A DNA stretch of 64,000 nt from an uncultured Candidatus Melainabacteria bacterium (GCA_949927415.1 CATLFB010000005.1:104708-168707); one strand, 5' to 3'. Counted from the first letter of the stretch, positions 38,134 through 47,317 are shown. Numbers and translations are program-made. Notes: a model not told the origin generated them from the sequence alone.

Positions 38134-38424
38134 CATTATAATATATGATCCAAGTGCAATCCTATGAATAATTTTAAGTTGTTTATTTTCATATATTCTA
38201 CCCAATGCCAAAAGAGACCCAATTCCGGCGAAGGCTCCATAAATATATATAGCAGTTAATATAATTGCTTCTATAATATACCTGTGTAAGTTAAAATATT
38301 GCATATCAGGCTCATACATAAATAATAAAATGAAAATAAATAATATAAATCCGGCTGTAAACCAAAACCAAATGGAAAAAGTAACAATAAAAAGTAAAAT
38401 ATAAATCCAGACTCTTTTATTCAT
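38098..38424 (-). CDS. Small membrane protein (twin 1)
   Basis: About 108 residues with four hydrophobic helices. It resembles the product of 38490-38792: both have FW-T/S-AG followed by LLF/LLI, an acidic break, and a second half with LLALGRIYENKQLKI or ILAAAKVLNNIPIKT. The shared layout indicates a duplication. It is convergent with the toxin-like gene, overlapping its 3' end by 36 bases, and is equally AT-rich. An immunity role is possible but unproven. Confidence 0.6.
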   Translation of the reverse strand: MNKRVWIYILLFIVTFSIWFWFTAGFILFIFILLFMYEPDMQYFNLHRYIIEAIILTAIYIYGAFAGIGSLLALGRIYENKQLKIIHRIALGSYIIMLMALIVTQIKY

Positions 38425-38489
38425 AAAAAACACACTATCATACTGGCATTAAAAAAGAAATTATCAAAATGGTTAAAAATAAGTTATCA

Positions 38490-38792
38490 TTAAATGCGGT
38501 AAATCATAAACCATAAAATGACAGCTCCGGCTAATATTATGGAAAATAATGAAACCTTATCGAAAGTTTTAATTGGGATGTTATTTAGCACTTTGGCGGC
38601 TGCTAAAATTCCAATAACTCCGGTTATTGCAATATATAAATATATTATTACAAGCAATGCCGCAATATGAAAGGCTCCCATATCTGCCATTATCAGTAGT
38701 AAAAATATCCCCATTATTAATCCTGCAGATATCCAAAAAAGCATGACCGGTACCGCTGCAATAATATATAAACTCATCCAAAACTTTTTCAT
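38490..38792 (-). CDS. Small membrane protein (twin 2)
   Basis: A 100-residue protein with four hydrophobic helices (LYIIAAVPVMLFWISAGLIM, GIFLLLIM, ALLVIIYLYIAITGVIGIL, IILAGAVILWFMIY). It is a probable paralogue of the protein encoded at 38098-38424 just downstream on the same strand. No charged catalytic motif is seen. Confidence 0.6.
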   Translation of the reverse strand: MKKFWMSLYIIAAVPVMLFWISAGLIMGIFLLLIMADMGAFHIAALLVIIYLYIAITGVIGILAAAKVLNNIPIKTFDKVSLFSIILAGAVILWFMIYRI

Positions 38793-38883
38793 ACTTCAAC
38801 ACTACCACATGACCTGCAAAAAGAAAATAGACAAAATGCGAAATTTATATTAATATGTGGAAAATGTTCTTAGGAGGTTTTTT

Positions 38884-39216
38884 ATGAATAAGAAAAAACT
38901 CGTCCAAACTTGTTTGATTTCTGATGACGCAGTTGAAACATATCCTTTTAAAGATAAAACCTATGAATCTTACGCCGTTATCAGGCATAAAAGCAACGAC
39001 AAATGGTTCGCGCTTGTGTTTTATCTTGATAACAAACTTTATCTCAACTTGAAATGCAATCCTGTCGATGGCGCTGTTTTGAGAGATCTTTACCCTTTCA
39101 TTACGCCGGCATGGCATATGAATAAAAAACATTGGATTAAAATCGACGTCCAACAGGCTCCAAAAGATTTGCTTGAAAATTTGATTAAAACAAGTTTTGA
39201 TTTAACCGTTAAATAA
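38884..39216 (+). CDS. MmcQ/YjbR-family protein
   Basis: A 110-residue protein of the MmcQ/YjbR fold: NDKWFALVFYLDNKLYLNLKC and PFITPAWHMNKKHWIKID match the family's central strands and its HMNKKHW box. YjbR proteins are single-domain proteins with a CyaY-like fold, sometimes called DNA-binding, of poorly known role. The start at 38884 is set by TAGGAGG seven bases upstream; a longer reading from 38857 has no such site. Confidence 0.88.
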   Translation: MNKKKLVQTCLISDDAVETYPFKDKTYESYAVIRHKSNDKWFALVFYLDNKLYLNLKCNPVDGAVLRDLYPFITPAWHMNKKHWIKIDVQQAPKDLLENLIKTSFDLTVK

Positions 39217-39229
39217 ATGTGTAAAATTT

Positions 39230-39916
39230 TTAATTAACCAAACCCTCTCTAACTGCCTGCACGGCTGCAAGAAGTCTGTCGTCAACCTCAAATTTCCTTA
39301 ATATGTTACATACATGAGCCTTTACTGTATGGATGCTTATGCAAAGTCCATCCGCAATTTCAAGATTGCTTTTCCCATCCACAATGTATTGTAATACCTG
39401 AAGTTCGCGTTTTGTAAGGTTGCGATTGTTCGTTTTGATTTTTACAACGTTGTTGTTCTCAAGATTTTTCTGCTGTTTAAAATATTTTTGCGTAATGGCT
39501 GCCGCAGAAGAATCAAGCCAGCATGCTCCTTGGTGTACTGCCTTTATTGCCATTGCCAAATCTTCTATTGAAATGTCATTCATGCAGCAGGCACTTGCTC
39601 CTGCAATTAGTGAATAGATTATTTCATCTTCGCTTTTTAATGAAGATAATATAATCACTTTTGTCTCTTTTCTTCTTTCTTTGATTTTTAACAGCGTGTC
39701 AATTCCCCTGACTCCTGTAAAAACTAAATCCAAAAGAACAATATCCGGCTGAATATTGTCGATTAAATGAATAACCTCATCCCCGTTTGCGGTTTCTCCC
39801 GCAATTTCTATATCGGGACATTGTTTCAGTGCGTATTTTAAACGTATTCTTGCAACTTTTTCACTCTCAACTATAAGAACTTTTACTGCGTTGCTATCCT
39901 TTGCTTTTTTAGGCAA
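39230..39916 (-). CDS. NarL/LuxR-family response regulator
   Basis: A 228-residue two-component regulator. The receiver domain (residues 11-130) has VLIVESE, the phospho-acceptor Asp in PDIVLLDLVFTGVRG near 60, and the conserved Ser and the Lys position region (VIILSS; the usual KP Lys appears replaced by MND in ACCMNDIS). The LuxR-type HTH is at 165-225: LTKRELQVLQYIVDGKSNLEIA and SIHTVKAHVCNILRKF. No histidine kinase gene is adjacent. Missing Lys could alter phosphorylation control. Confidence 0.93.
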   Translation of the reverse strand: MPKKAKDSNAVKVLIVESEKVARIRLKYALKQCPDIEIAGETANGDEVIHLIDNIQPDIVLLDLVFTGVRGIDTLLKIKERRKETKVIILSSLKSEDEIIYSLIAGASACCMNDISIEDLAMAIKAVHQGACWLDSSAAAITQKYFKQQKNLENNNVVKIKTNNRNLTKRELQVLQYIVDGKSNLEIADGLCISIHTVKAHVCNILRKFEVDDRLLAAVQAVREGLVN

Positions 39917-40154
39917 TTCGGACCTCTCTCAATTTTTAATTTGTCCGGCTGCCCTTCCAGCTATATTCCGTTTGTGTGACTGCCATCGCAAATTAAAAAT
40001 TTATTATACAAAACAAATTATTAAAGTAAAATTATGAATGCTCCTCTTTTAAAAACGTTCTATTTTACCTTATTATTAATGTAAGATTATAATAAATTAA
40101 TTTTATTGTCAACTTTTTGTAAAAATTTACATATAAACATTAAAAATATGTGAT

Positions 40155-41312
40155 TTATTGTTTGTCCGAATCATTTTTCATAATCTTGTAATAAGCGTTT
40201 TGGCTAATAGAGAGTTCTTTGCAAATCTCTTTTGGTGATTTGCCTGAATTTCTCATTTCAATTAATTGTTCCGGTGTGATTTTTGAAATTCTTAAACTGG
40301 ATTTTCGCTGGGGTGTGGAAAGATTGTATTTCTCACGCAGAGCTTTGTAATTCGACGGAGTAATACTGTATTTCTCGCAAATCTGCTTTATCGTCATCCC
40401 GGAATCTATGGAACTTTGAATTTCTTCTTTAGAAATTGACGCTATTTTATCAATAGATTTTCGAAAAACTGTATCTACATGTGCATTCTTTGCTTTTGCG
40501 TGATATACGTTTACTGTAACACCAAGATCACTCGCTGTTTCGCGTGAAGTTTTTCCTAACTCCACTGCCGCCCTTAATCTGTTTTCCGGAATCACAATTT
40601 CTCTATTATGGTGCAAGTAGTCGTAATTTATACCAAATTTCTTTAGCAGCCTGTAAAACATCGCATTATTTATTTTTAAAATTTCACAGATTTCCGCTTT
40701 TGATAATTTATTATCAACAAGCTTTTGAATCATTTCCTGTGTAATGGATGCAATATGTTTTTTTGCTTTCTGGCGTTCAGTCTCAATTTCGAACTTGCCT
40801 AAAAGACGTGTGTAAGTTCTTTCCGGAATGTTAAGTTCCTTGCAGATTTCGGACACCTTTTTCCCGCTCTGAATCAATTCCTCCAGTCTTTCTTTTGTGA
40901 TATTTGAGATTGTTTTCTTTGAAATCATTAAATCAGTTACAATCTTGAATCTTGAAAGCATTAAGGTATATGCGTCAAATGTTATTTTCAGGATGTCTAA
41001 AATTTCATTACAGCTTTTTCCTTCTTTTTGTAATTTTAAAATATCTTCCTTTGTAACAGATGCATTATGCGCAAGAGCTTTTTTGCGCGGTGTATGTATG
41101 TCAAATTTTCTTACTAATTTATAATAGCTGCTTTCGGCGATATTAAGCTTTTCACAGATTTGTTTAACTGAAAGTCCTTTATTTAAAACCTCCAGCATCT
41201 GTTCTTTAGTAATATCAGACATTCTGCAAAGCGGCTTGCAGCCTTGAAAAGACGGGGGGGGGGGCAAATATAATTCCTGCTTTATGGGGATTTTGTACGA
41301 TATAATATTCAT
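40155..41312 (-). CDS. Seven-repeat helix-turn-helix protein with C11 tract near its start
   Basis: About 385 residues, made of seven copies of a 50-55 residue unit, each with ITKEQ...L...GKSxxEICxxLxIxxxxYYxLxxKF, a resolvase-like HTH unit. Such serial HTH domains suggest binding to an extended or repeated DNA site. The start is uncertain: the TTG at 41345 lies inside a strong hairpin, so ATG 41312 (MNIISYK) is preferred; then four Pro codons are read from a C11 run on the coding strand. Start at 41222 (MSDITKEQ) would skip the tract but lacks a ribosome site. Gain or loss of a C would switch the frame off. Confidence 0.7.
   Translation of the reverse strand: MNIISYKIPIKQELYLPPPPSFQGCKPLCRMSDITKEQMLEVLNKGLSVKQICEKLNIAESSYYKLVRKFDIHTPRKKALAHNASVTKEDILKLQKEGKSCNEILDILKITFDAYTLMLSRFKIVTDLMISKKTISNITKERLEELIQSGKKVSEICKELNIPERTYTRLLGKFEIETERQKAKKHIASITQEMIQKLVDNKLSKAEICEILKINNAMFYRLLKKFGINYDYLHHNREIVIPENRLRAAVELGKTSRETASDLGVTVNVYHAKAKNAHVDTVFRKSIDKIASISKEEIQSSIDSGMTIKQICEKYSITPSNYKALREKYNLSTPQRKSSLRISKITPEQLIEMRNSGKSPKEICKELSISQNAYYKIMKNDSDKQ
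41254..41264 (-). repeat. C11 homopolymer in HTH-repeat gene
   Basis: Eleven Gs on the plus strand, read as four proline codons (CCC CCC CCC CCG) about 17 codons after the preferred start of the minus-strand gene. In phase as sequenced. It is one of three G/C runs of ten or more in the window, all at gene starts. Confidence 0.9.
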
Positions 41313-41344
41313 AAATAATTTTTTGGTTAACCTTTTATCATCCA

Positions 41345-41378
41345 AACACGCTTTAAGATATACTTAAAGCGTGTTTTT
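41345..41378. terminator. Long hairpin between two minus-strand genes
   Basis: A 13-bp perfect stem (AACACGCTTTAAG with its complement) and a 5-base loop, T-run on the plus strand and shorter one on the minus strand. It probably ends transcription of the gene at 41402-41785 and may lie in the leader of the HTH-repeat gene. Confidence 0.7.
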
Positions 41379-41401
41379 GACATATTATACAGAGTTTTTA
41401 T

Positions 41402-41785
41402 TTATATATTTTTTGAACTCAGCATGTGGTCCGGTACATGGTATAATGAATTTAAGCGGAAGCGCATAGCTTCGCAAGCATTAACATAAACTCTTTGAAT
41501 ATCATCCAGCGGAATTTTAAAGTTTGCTTTATGGCTTATTATTTCGCCGAATCTGTTTTTGATAATTTTCAAACTTTCACCGTTGTTTTGGAATGATTCA
41601 AAAGTGTGATTGTCTCTTAGTTGACGTTTTTGATATATTGCATTTGTGTTGCCGTTAATAGTAAAAGCGTGGGTTTCAATGTGAGGAACCTTTTTTGAGC
41701 CTGAGAAATACTTTACATTTTTTAATGAATAATTTGCATACGGAGAGGCTGCCTGGAACGTTTTTTGAACTAATTGTGTTGTCAT
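41402..41785 (-). CDS. Small protein of unknown function
   Basis: A 127-residue protein (MTTQLVQKTFQAASPY...) with a ribosome site AAAGGTAAA upstream on the minus strand. It is basic, with an N-terminal KYFSGSKK word reminiscent of the short FxG words in several neighbours, and a C-terminal helical part (VYVNACEAMRFRLNSLYH). Not recognised. Confidence 0.55.
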   Translation of the reverse strand: MTTQLVQKTFQAASPYANYSLKNVKYFSGSKKVPHIETHAFTINGNTNAIYQKRQLRDNHTFESFQNNGESLKIIKNRFGEIISHKANFKIPLDDIQRVYVNACEAMRFRLNSLYHVPDHMLSSKNI

Positions 41786-41974
41786 AGAAGTTTACCTTTA
41801 CCTTTCTTTTTATAAATTACACACTGGCAAATTTATTAAAATAGAACGAAAAACTTTTTTGACAAAATTCCGGAGAATGTTTACATTTATTTACATATAG
41901 TGTTAAGGGGACACTAAAATACAAAGTTTAAGTTTACCGGCAAAAATTTTTTTTGAGGTTTTATAAAAAGTATA

Positions 41975-43330
41975 ATGAGAATTTCCGAATCACATAAACC
42001 AACATTTAAAGGATTTTTTGAAGCGAGTGCAGCGCTTGAGAGCAGACCTCTGTGGAGCAGAGCGCTTGTTGCTGCCGGAAATGATGTCGGATGGATTGTT
42101 AAAGCTAACAATAAGTTCGAAAGACAAGAAAAAACCCGCCGACTAGTTACCGCTTTTTTGATATCCTTTGTCAGTCCGATTGTAACACTGCCTCTATCTA
42201 ACAGAATTGCGATGAAATACGGAGTTAAATTGACTAAAAGTCTTTGGACTGACAGTCACAAAATGATACACATATCAAACAAGTATCTGCATGCCCAAAA
42301 AGATGTTACAAAAGTTGCCCAAAATTTAAAAGAGGGATTCGCCGAGCTTTCTTCAAATTACACAAACGGACCGTTGGAAAATTTGTACAGAAAGATAACA
42401 GGTAAAAGTAATAGAGGTGTAAAACTTAATTTTGATGATATTTTGTCAAAATGTGACGGTGACTATGAAAAATTAAGAAAAAAATTAGTAAATGCAAAAA
42501 TAGGTGTTCTTTCTTCTGACTTAATCATAACCGGTCTGGCAATGGGCTTAATAGATTTTGTAAATAACAGCATCACCAAAAACAAAAGCGGTCAGAGCGG
42601 TTTTAGTGCTGAATTCAAAATGGCAGACAAAGACATTGTTGAAAAACGTGCAAATAACTATGATAAAACCGTAAAGAAGAGATTGGCGGCATTTTTTGGA
42701 CTTACTGCTGTAATCGGATTAGGTTTACCGTTAGCTGTCCGCAAGGGATTAAATCATAACACTATGAATTTTCTTAAAAAGAAAGCCCATAAATTTGATT
42801 ATAATGACGGAATCTATATGTCGCGGCTGGCAATTCTTTTAGGTGCTATGATTATAGGTCATTCCGGAACTTTAATGGCTTCAAGAAATACGACAGAATT
42901 AAAAGATAAAACGACGCGTTTTATTGCTACTGACACTATATTCTTAGGGGGAGATCTTCTATTTACCAGTATTCTTGCAAATCTTTCGGATAAAGTGCTA
43001 AAAACAAATATTACCAAGCCTGGTAAAAACGGAATTTCAAAACTAATGCCTGACTATAAATCGCTAACAGAAATAAATCAGCAAGTCAAAAAAGGAGAAA
43101 TTCCGGTTAAAAATAAAATAGCGGCAACCGGAAGTTTTTGGACAAGTTTGGCGGCTGTAATGGGATTAATAGGTTGGGGCGTACCAACAGTTTGCAACAA
43201 AATGATTAAAAAAGATGTGCAAAAAGATATTTCAATAAATACTCAAACAAATCCGATTCCAAATGAGTTGCAAGTTCCTGAAGTGTTTAGTAGTTTTAAA
43301 ACCCAAAAAGCTGACAGCGGAATACGTTAA
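41975..43330 (+). CDS. Lineage-specific membrane protein, intact paralogue
   Basis: A 451-residue protein with an N-terminal HKPTFKGFFEAS and about five hydrophobic segments (LVTAFLISFVSPIVTLPLSN, IGVLSSDLIITGLAMGLIDF, FFGLTAVIGLGLPLAVRKGL, AILLGAMIIGHSGTLM, WTSLAAVMGLIGWGVP). The order of motifs FSAEFKM, KFDYNDGIYMSR, DTIFLGGDLLFT and NLSDKVLKT is shared with the broken gene at 45818-47011. It is followed by a 110-bp inverted-repeat element. Function unknown. Confidence 0.7.
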   Translation: MRISESHKPTFKGFFEASAALESRPLWSRALVAAGNDVGWIVKANNKFERQEKTRRLVTAFLISFVSPIVTLPLSNRIAMKYGVKLTKSLWTDSHKMIHISNKYLHAQKDVTKVAQNLKEGFAELSSNYTNGPLENLYRKITGKSNRGVKLNFDDILSKCDGDYEKLRKKLVNAKIGVLSSDLIITGLAMGLIDFVNNSITKNKSGQSGFSAEFKMADKDIVEKRANNYDKTVKKRLAAFFGLTAVIGLGLPLAVRKGLNHNTMNFLKKKAHKFDYNDGIYMSRLAILLGAMIIGHSGTLMASRNTTELKDKTTRFIATDTIFLGGDLLFTSILANLSDKVLKTNITKPGKNGISKLMPDYKSLTEINQQVKKGEIPVKNKIAATGSFWTSLAAVMGLIGWGVPTVCNKMIKKDVQKDISINTQTNPIPNELQVPEVFSSFKTQKADSGIR

Positions 43331-43388
43331 TGACTTGTTTTCACAAAGTAATATTGCCCCATTTTTTCATACCGGTAAAGACTGTTTT

Positions 43389-43500
43389 GGTCCGGTTTGA
43401 TTTTTGCATAATCAAGCAGCTTCCGACCGGAAAAATTCTATAAAATCAGGGGGCTTTGGGATAATAATCAAACTGTCCGAAATAATCAAACCGGACTTAA
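43389..43500. repeat. 110-bp inverted-repeat element, copy 1
   Basis: It begins GGTCCGGTTTGATT and ends AATCAAACCGGACT, so the ends are inverted repeats. A near copy (roughly 85 percent identical by eye) lies at 47117-47226. Both follow paralogous genes. Non-coding, MITE-like, or a duplicated control region. Confidence 0.8.
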
Positions 43501-43593
43501 AAATACAAAAGCCATTGAAATATCAAGGGCTTTTTAATTAAAATTTTGTAACATTCTATAAAAAATTATTTTTCAGGTGTTTTAATCTAAGTA

Positions 43594-44316
43594 ATGAAAA
43601 TATCTGCGTTAAGAAAATTAGTACAAGAATATAATCAAATCGGTTTGCCAATAGAAAAAAGAGCACAAATCAAAAAGAAACTTGGCAAAAACGATTATAA
43701 CATCGTATCTAAAGAATATGATTCCTTTTTGAAATCGAATATTCTTGCAGATAAGCCTGATAGCATTATGTTAAATGACAAGGGTTTTATCTGCCAGAAC
43801 GTAAGGTTGAAGCGGAATTCGCAAAATATATTTCTATTTTCTGCAATGACTAAAGAAAACATTCTTGAAATATTCTCAAGCGCCAAAACGCTTTCAAAAC
43901 TACCTGTTAATAAAACGTCATGCCTTTACCAAAAGCCATGCGGAAGTGTTAATGTAATACAACTTCCAAGCGAAACAAAAAAACGTATATACCGTATTAT
44001 TACAAATAAAGGCGAAGAAATGGGGGCGTTTTCTATTAACGAAGAAAACCTGATATGCGGACTTTTTCTCTCATCAAAATTTAGAAAAAAACCGGAGGCA
44101 AAAGAGGCCGCACTTGCAATAAAAAAACTCTTAGCCGATTCCGGTGCGGACAGCTACGAGTGTTGTGTTTCATCCCAAAAAGCTTTTTTGGTAAGAATGT
44201 ATGAAAAATTCGGATTTGAGCCGACACACATAATTTCATTAAACCGCGGCGATGAAGACGATCGAACATTTTTTAAACTGCAACAACATAGGTGCTGGAA
44301 TCTTAGTTTCCAATAG
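43594..44316 (+). CDS. GNAT-like acetyltransferase (possible)
   Basis: A 240-residue protein. Its C-terminal half reads like a GNAT fold: LICGLFLSSKFRKKPEAKEAA (strand then AcCoA-loop region), LAIKKLLADSGADSYECCVS, and VRMYEKFGFEPTHI, the usual YEKxGFE ending. The N-terminal half is basic and unrecognised. Substrate unknown. It lies in an AT-rich patch between the two 110-bp repeats. Confidence 0.6.
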   Translation: MKISALRKLVQEYNQIGLPIEKRAQIKKKLGKNDYNIVSKEYDSFLKSNILADKPDSIMLNDKGFICQNVRLKRNSQNIFLFSAMTKENILEIFSSAKTLSKLPVNKTSCLYQKPCGSVNVIQLPSETKKRIYRIITNKGEEMGAFSINEENLICGLFLSSKFRKKPEAKEAALAIKKLLADSGADSYECCVSSQKAFLVRMYEKFGFEPTHIISLNRGDEDDRTFFKLQQHRCWNLSFQ

Positions 44317-44324
44317 TATCTTTT

Positions 44325-44678
44325 TTATTTAACTGATTTTGTTACGGTTTTAACTACATCCTTTAAATTTGCATTAGCGATGCTATCACGAACCATCTGA
44401 GCACCTTTTGCGTAATTAGTTTTAGCAATGCTATCAATTCTTAAAGAATCTTGTACTTCTTTGGCTGCCTGTTCCCACTTTTTCGAATCCGTCTGTGTGG
44501 TTTTATTAAGACCCTTTTCTAATATTTCAATATATTTATTAGTATCATGTTTTTTCAAATATTCCATTGATACTTCTGAACGATTAATGTTTTCATTCTT
44601 CATTTTCGTCAAATAAAATGTACCCCCAGTAAATACACCGCCTAATATAACAGACAAAAACAATTTATTTAAATTCAT
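44325..44678 (-). CDS. Small membrane-anchored protein
   Basis: A 117-residue protein with one N-terminal helix (LFLSVILGGVFTGGTFYLT) and a long, highly charged helical tail with repeated DSIA/DSLR words (VQDSLRIDSIAK, VRDSIANANLKD). A good AAGGA ribosome site precedes the ATG. It is convergent with the GNAT-like gene. Function unknown. Confidence 0.55.
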   Translation of the reverse strand: MNLNKLFLSVILGGVFTGGTFYLTKMKNENINRSEVSMEYLKKHDTNKYIEILEKGLNKTTQTDSKKWEQAAKEVQDSLRIDSIAKTNYAKGAQMVRDSIANANLKDVVKTVTKSVK

Positions 44679-44954
44679 TAACTTATCCTTTTTTTAATAC
44701 ACAATATATAGAAACCGAAAAACAAAAAAAAATTCCCCCCACTCCAACGTTGTTACAAAAATTAAAATTTAAAAAGAATAGAAAAAGAGATAATCAATCC
44801 GCCGACTTACTGTGAAATAACTATGGGTTTGATTATTTAAAACAGTGAGTTTGATTATTTCAGCAATTTAACATTTTTTGATATAAAAATCAATTTTAAT
44901 TTAGAAAATTACTTTATATAAATACAGGGGAATTTAAAAGGGATAAACTATTAT

Positions 44955-45527
44955 ATGAATATTAAAATTTCACGTCAAATTATAAGTATTATTAATTCGG
45001 CTGCAAAAACATCTGTCAGACCTAAAATATCTTTTTCTAAAATAGACGCATTCGGTGTAACAAATCCATTTACCGGCTCGATAGAATTAAACGAAAAACT
45101 CGGCTGTAGCGTATTCAAGCCCTTATATTTGAAAAAATATTTAAAACATGAATTAAAACACGCTGAACAATTTCAAATAATGGCAAGATACTATGCCGGA
45201 GAAGCCGGAGATGTACAGCAAGGACTGAAAAACTTCAAAGAAATGCTTGGGGCAAAAGTACTTAAAGATTCTCGCTTCGGCTTTATAGATGAAAAATACT
45301 ACACCAGAGTAATCAAAAAAGACGGCGCTATTACAAAAGAAAACCCGCTATATAAAAAAGCAGAAGAATATATCGAAGCTTTTAACCAATATCCTGATAT
45401 GCAAAAAGTAATGAACAAAAGTTCAAATCAAAGCTTTTTTGAATATATTTCAAACCTTTACAAAGCCAAGAAAGCCTATAAGAACAATCCTCTGGAATTG
45501 GAAGCCGTCGCCGCATCTAAATTATAA
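44955..45527 (+). CDS. Unknown protein with HExxH zinc-protease-like motif
   Basis: A 190-residue protein with KHELKHAEQFQIMARYY near residues 70-86; HELKH fits HExxH of zincin metallopeptidases, set in a helix as expected, and NPFTGSIELNE lies before it. The downstream third ligand cannot be fixed, although Glu residues follow (YIEAFNQYP). No signal peptide. It may be a small peptidase or a chance motif. It is the only gene between two paralogous membrane proteins on this strand. Confidence 0.55.
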   Translation: MNIKISRQIISIINSAAKTSVRPKISFSKIDAFGVTNPFTGSIELNEKLGCSVFKPLYLKKYLKHELKHAEQFQIMARYYAGEAGDVQQGLKNFKEMLGAKVLKDSRFGFIDEKYYTRVIKKDGAITKENPLYKKAEEYIEAFNQYPDMQKVMNKSSNQSFFEYISNLYKAKKAYKNNPLELEAVAASKL

Positions 45528-45817
45528 ACGCAATCACTAAGATGTTTTTCGTGTATCATGTAAAGTTTGTATTGTGCAGTAACTACTGCACCAAATTCAA
45601 AATGCTCAAATTACTCTAGGGTAAAATTACTTTGTAGAGTAAAGGAATGGTGAATTTTAAGAAAAATTTGCATTTACGCATGAGGAGAAAAAGAGTAAAG
45701 TGAGTAATTGTAAATTAACACTCGATTTGAGGATTTTAAACAGTTAATTTGAGTGTAAAAAATTAAAAAAACTTTATTTTAATAACAAAATTTTATATGT
45801 TTCGGTTTTAAATAAAT

Positions 45818-47011
45818 ATGCAAATCTATAATACAACCGCAAAAATCCAGCAAAATACACTTCTAAACCGCGGCATAATAGAAGTTGCCGGGGTAAGCAT
45901 ACCTCAAATAGCTATGTCAAATAATAAAGACGAAGCTATTGAACGATCTATTATGCAAGTGTTGTATTTTTCAATGTCATTTTTAACCCCGTTTATTTTA
46001 TTGCCGTTGTTTAATAGAAGTGCTTTAAAATCCACCGGAATAGTAAAAAACTTCAAAAATAGCGAAAAACGAATAATGGAAGTTTCAAAAAAATACCTAT
46101 CTGGTACTGCAAAAGAAATGGAAGAGGGAATAAGAAAAACCGCAGAAGAATAATCTGCAAAAGATAAAAATATTGCAGCAGATTTTCAAAATATTTTGAA
46201 CCGTTATACTAATAAAGAAGAATTAAGACAAAAATTAATATCAGTCCATGAAAAAGTTTTTAGAAATGATTATTTAACCACAACCGGTATGTGGGTGCTT
46301 ACTCCTTGGATTGCAACAGAAACAACAGAAAAACGTACGCATAGAAAAGGATTTTCGGCGGGATATAAACTTAAAGAAGATGATATTGACGTAGAAACAT
46401 ATAGAAAATCCAAAAAGAAAAAATTTGCAGCAAGCATAGCTCTTTCAATTTTGCCGGCAATAATATTCCCTAAACTTATTATGAAATCAATTAAATCAGG
46501 TCATATAAAAAAGCATGCTCAACTATTTGATTACACAAATGCAATGTTTATGTCAAAAACTATTTTTGCTATGATGTGGCTGCTAACTGATTATCCGAAT
46601 AATTTAGTTCAATCAAGAGATAATAATGAAAGAAAAGACCGCGCAATAAGAATCGGTGCAATGATAGCTATGTTTTTCGGCGGTGATTTTGTAACGAATA
46701 ATATTTTAGGAAAACTGAGCGATAAAATATTTAAAACAAAAGTTATGGATGGGAATTCACTAAAATCATTTAAAGATATTGAAAAATTAACCGGAAAAAC
46801 TTTAAATAAATCAAAGAAAGCTGGACTTGTAATCTACTGGACTTCAATGGTGGCAAACTGTATGCTTCTTGGCTTTGGGCTCCCTGCGATATTAAACAGG
46901 ATGTTGAAAAATAATATTCAAAAAGAAAATACTCTTAAACAAAAAAATTTAAACATTATTAATAATGAAAAAACACCTGAAATTTTTAAGAAATTTCTAA
47001 TTAAAAATTAA
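45818..47011 (+). pseudogene. Membrane protein paralogue split by an in-frame stop
   Basis: Two open stretches, 45818-46153 and 46196-47011, lie in the same frame, separated only by a TAA at 46151-46153. Read through, the product is about 397 residues and parallels the gene at 41975: LYFSMSFLTPFILLPLFNRS, KKYLSG, FSAGYKL, LFDYTNAMFMSK, FGGDFVTNNILGKLSDKIFKT and IYWTSMVANCMLLGFGLP. One point change would restore it. Either a recent pseudogene or a sequencing error; nothing suggests recoding. Confidence 0.75.
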
Positions 47012-47116
47012 TAGTAAAATATTCAAATCGGACTACGGAATTTACTTGAGTTTGTAAGCAAACAGGCATTTTGATAAAAGTTTTATGAATTTTCAGACCA
47101 GTAAAAGTCCGATTTA

Positions 47117-47226
47117 GTCCAGTTTGATTTTTGTATAATCAAGCAACTTCCGACCGAAGAAATCCTATAAAATCAGGGGTCTTGGGGGTAATAATCAAAC
47201 TGTCCGAAATAATCAAACTGGACTTA
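47117..47226. repeat. 110-bp inverted-repeat element, copy 2
   Basis: It starts GTCCAGTTTGATTTTTG and ends AATAATCAAACTGGAC. The inner AATAATCAAACTGTCCGA is identical with copy 1 at 43389-43500. It lies 105 bases after the broken paralogue, matching the position of copy 1 after the intact one. Confidence 0.8.
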
Positions 47227-47317
47227 AAAATACACTCGCATTGACAAAAACACTTCCGAGCAAAACGGACTTAAAAAAAATAACTTATATCACGGATTAT
47301 CATAATTAAAAAAATAA

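Noticed and set aside
41313..41345. TTG start at 41345 for the HTH-repeat protein
   Set aside because: It lies in the arm of a strong hairpin and lacks a ribosome site.
44743..44750. Short C6 run in an intergenic region
   Set aside because: Too short to be notable and not near a start codon.
46151..46153. Programmed read-through or stop reassignment at TAA
   Set aside because: Other genes in the window use TAA as a normal stop and no recoding signal is seen; a nonsense change is simpler.
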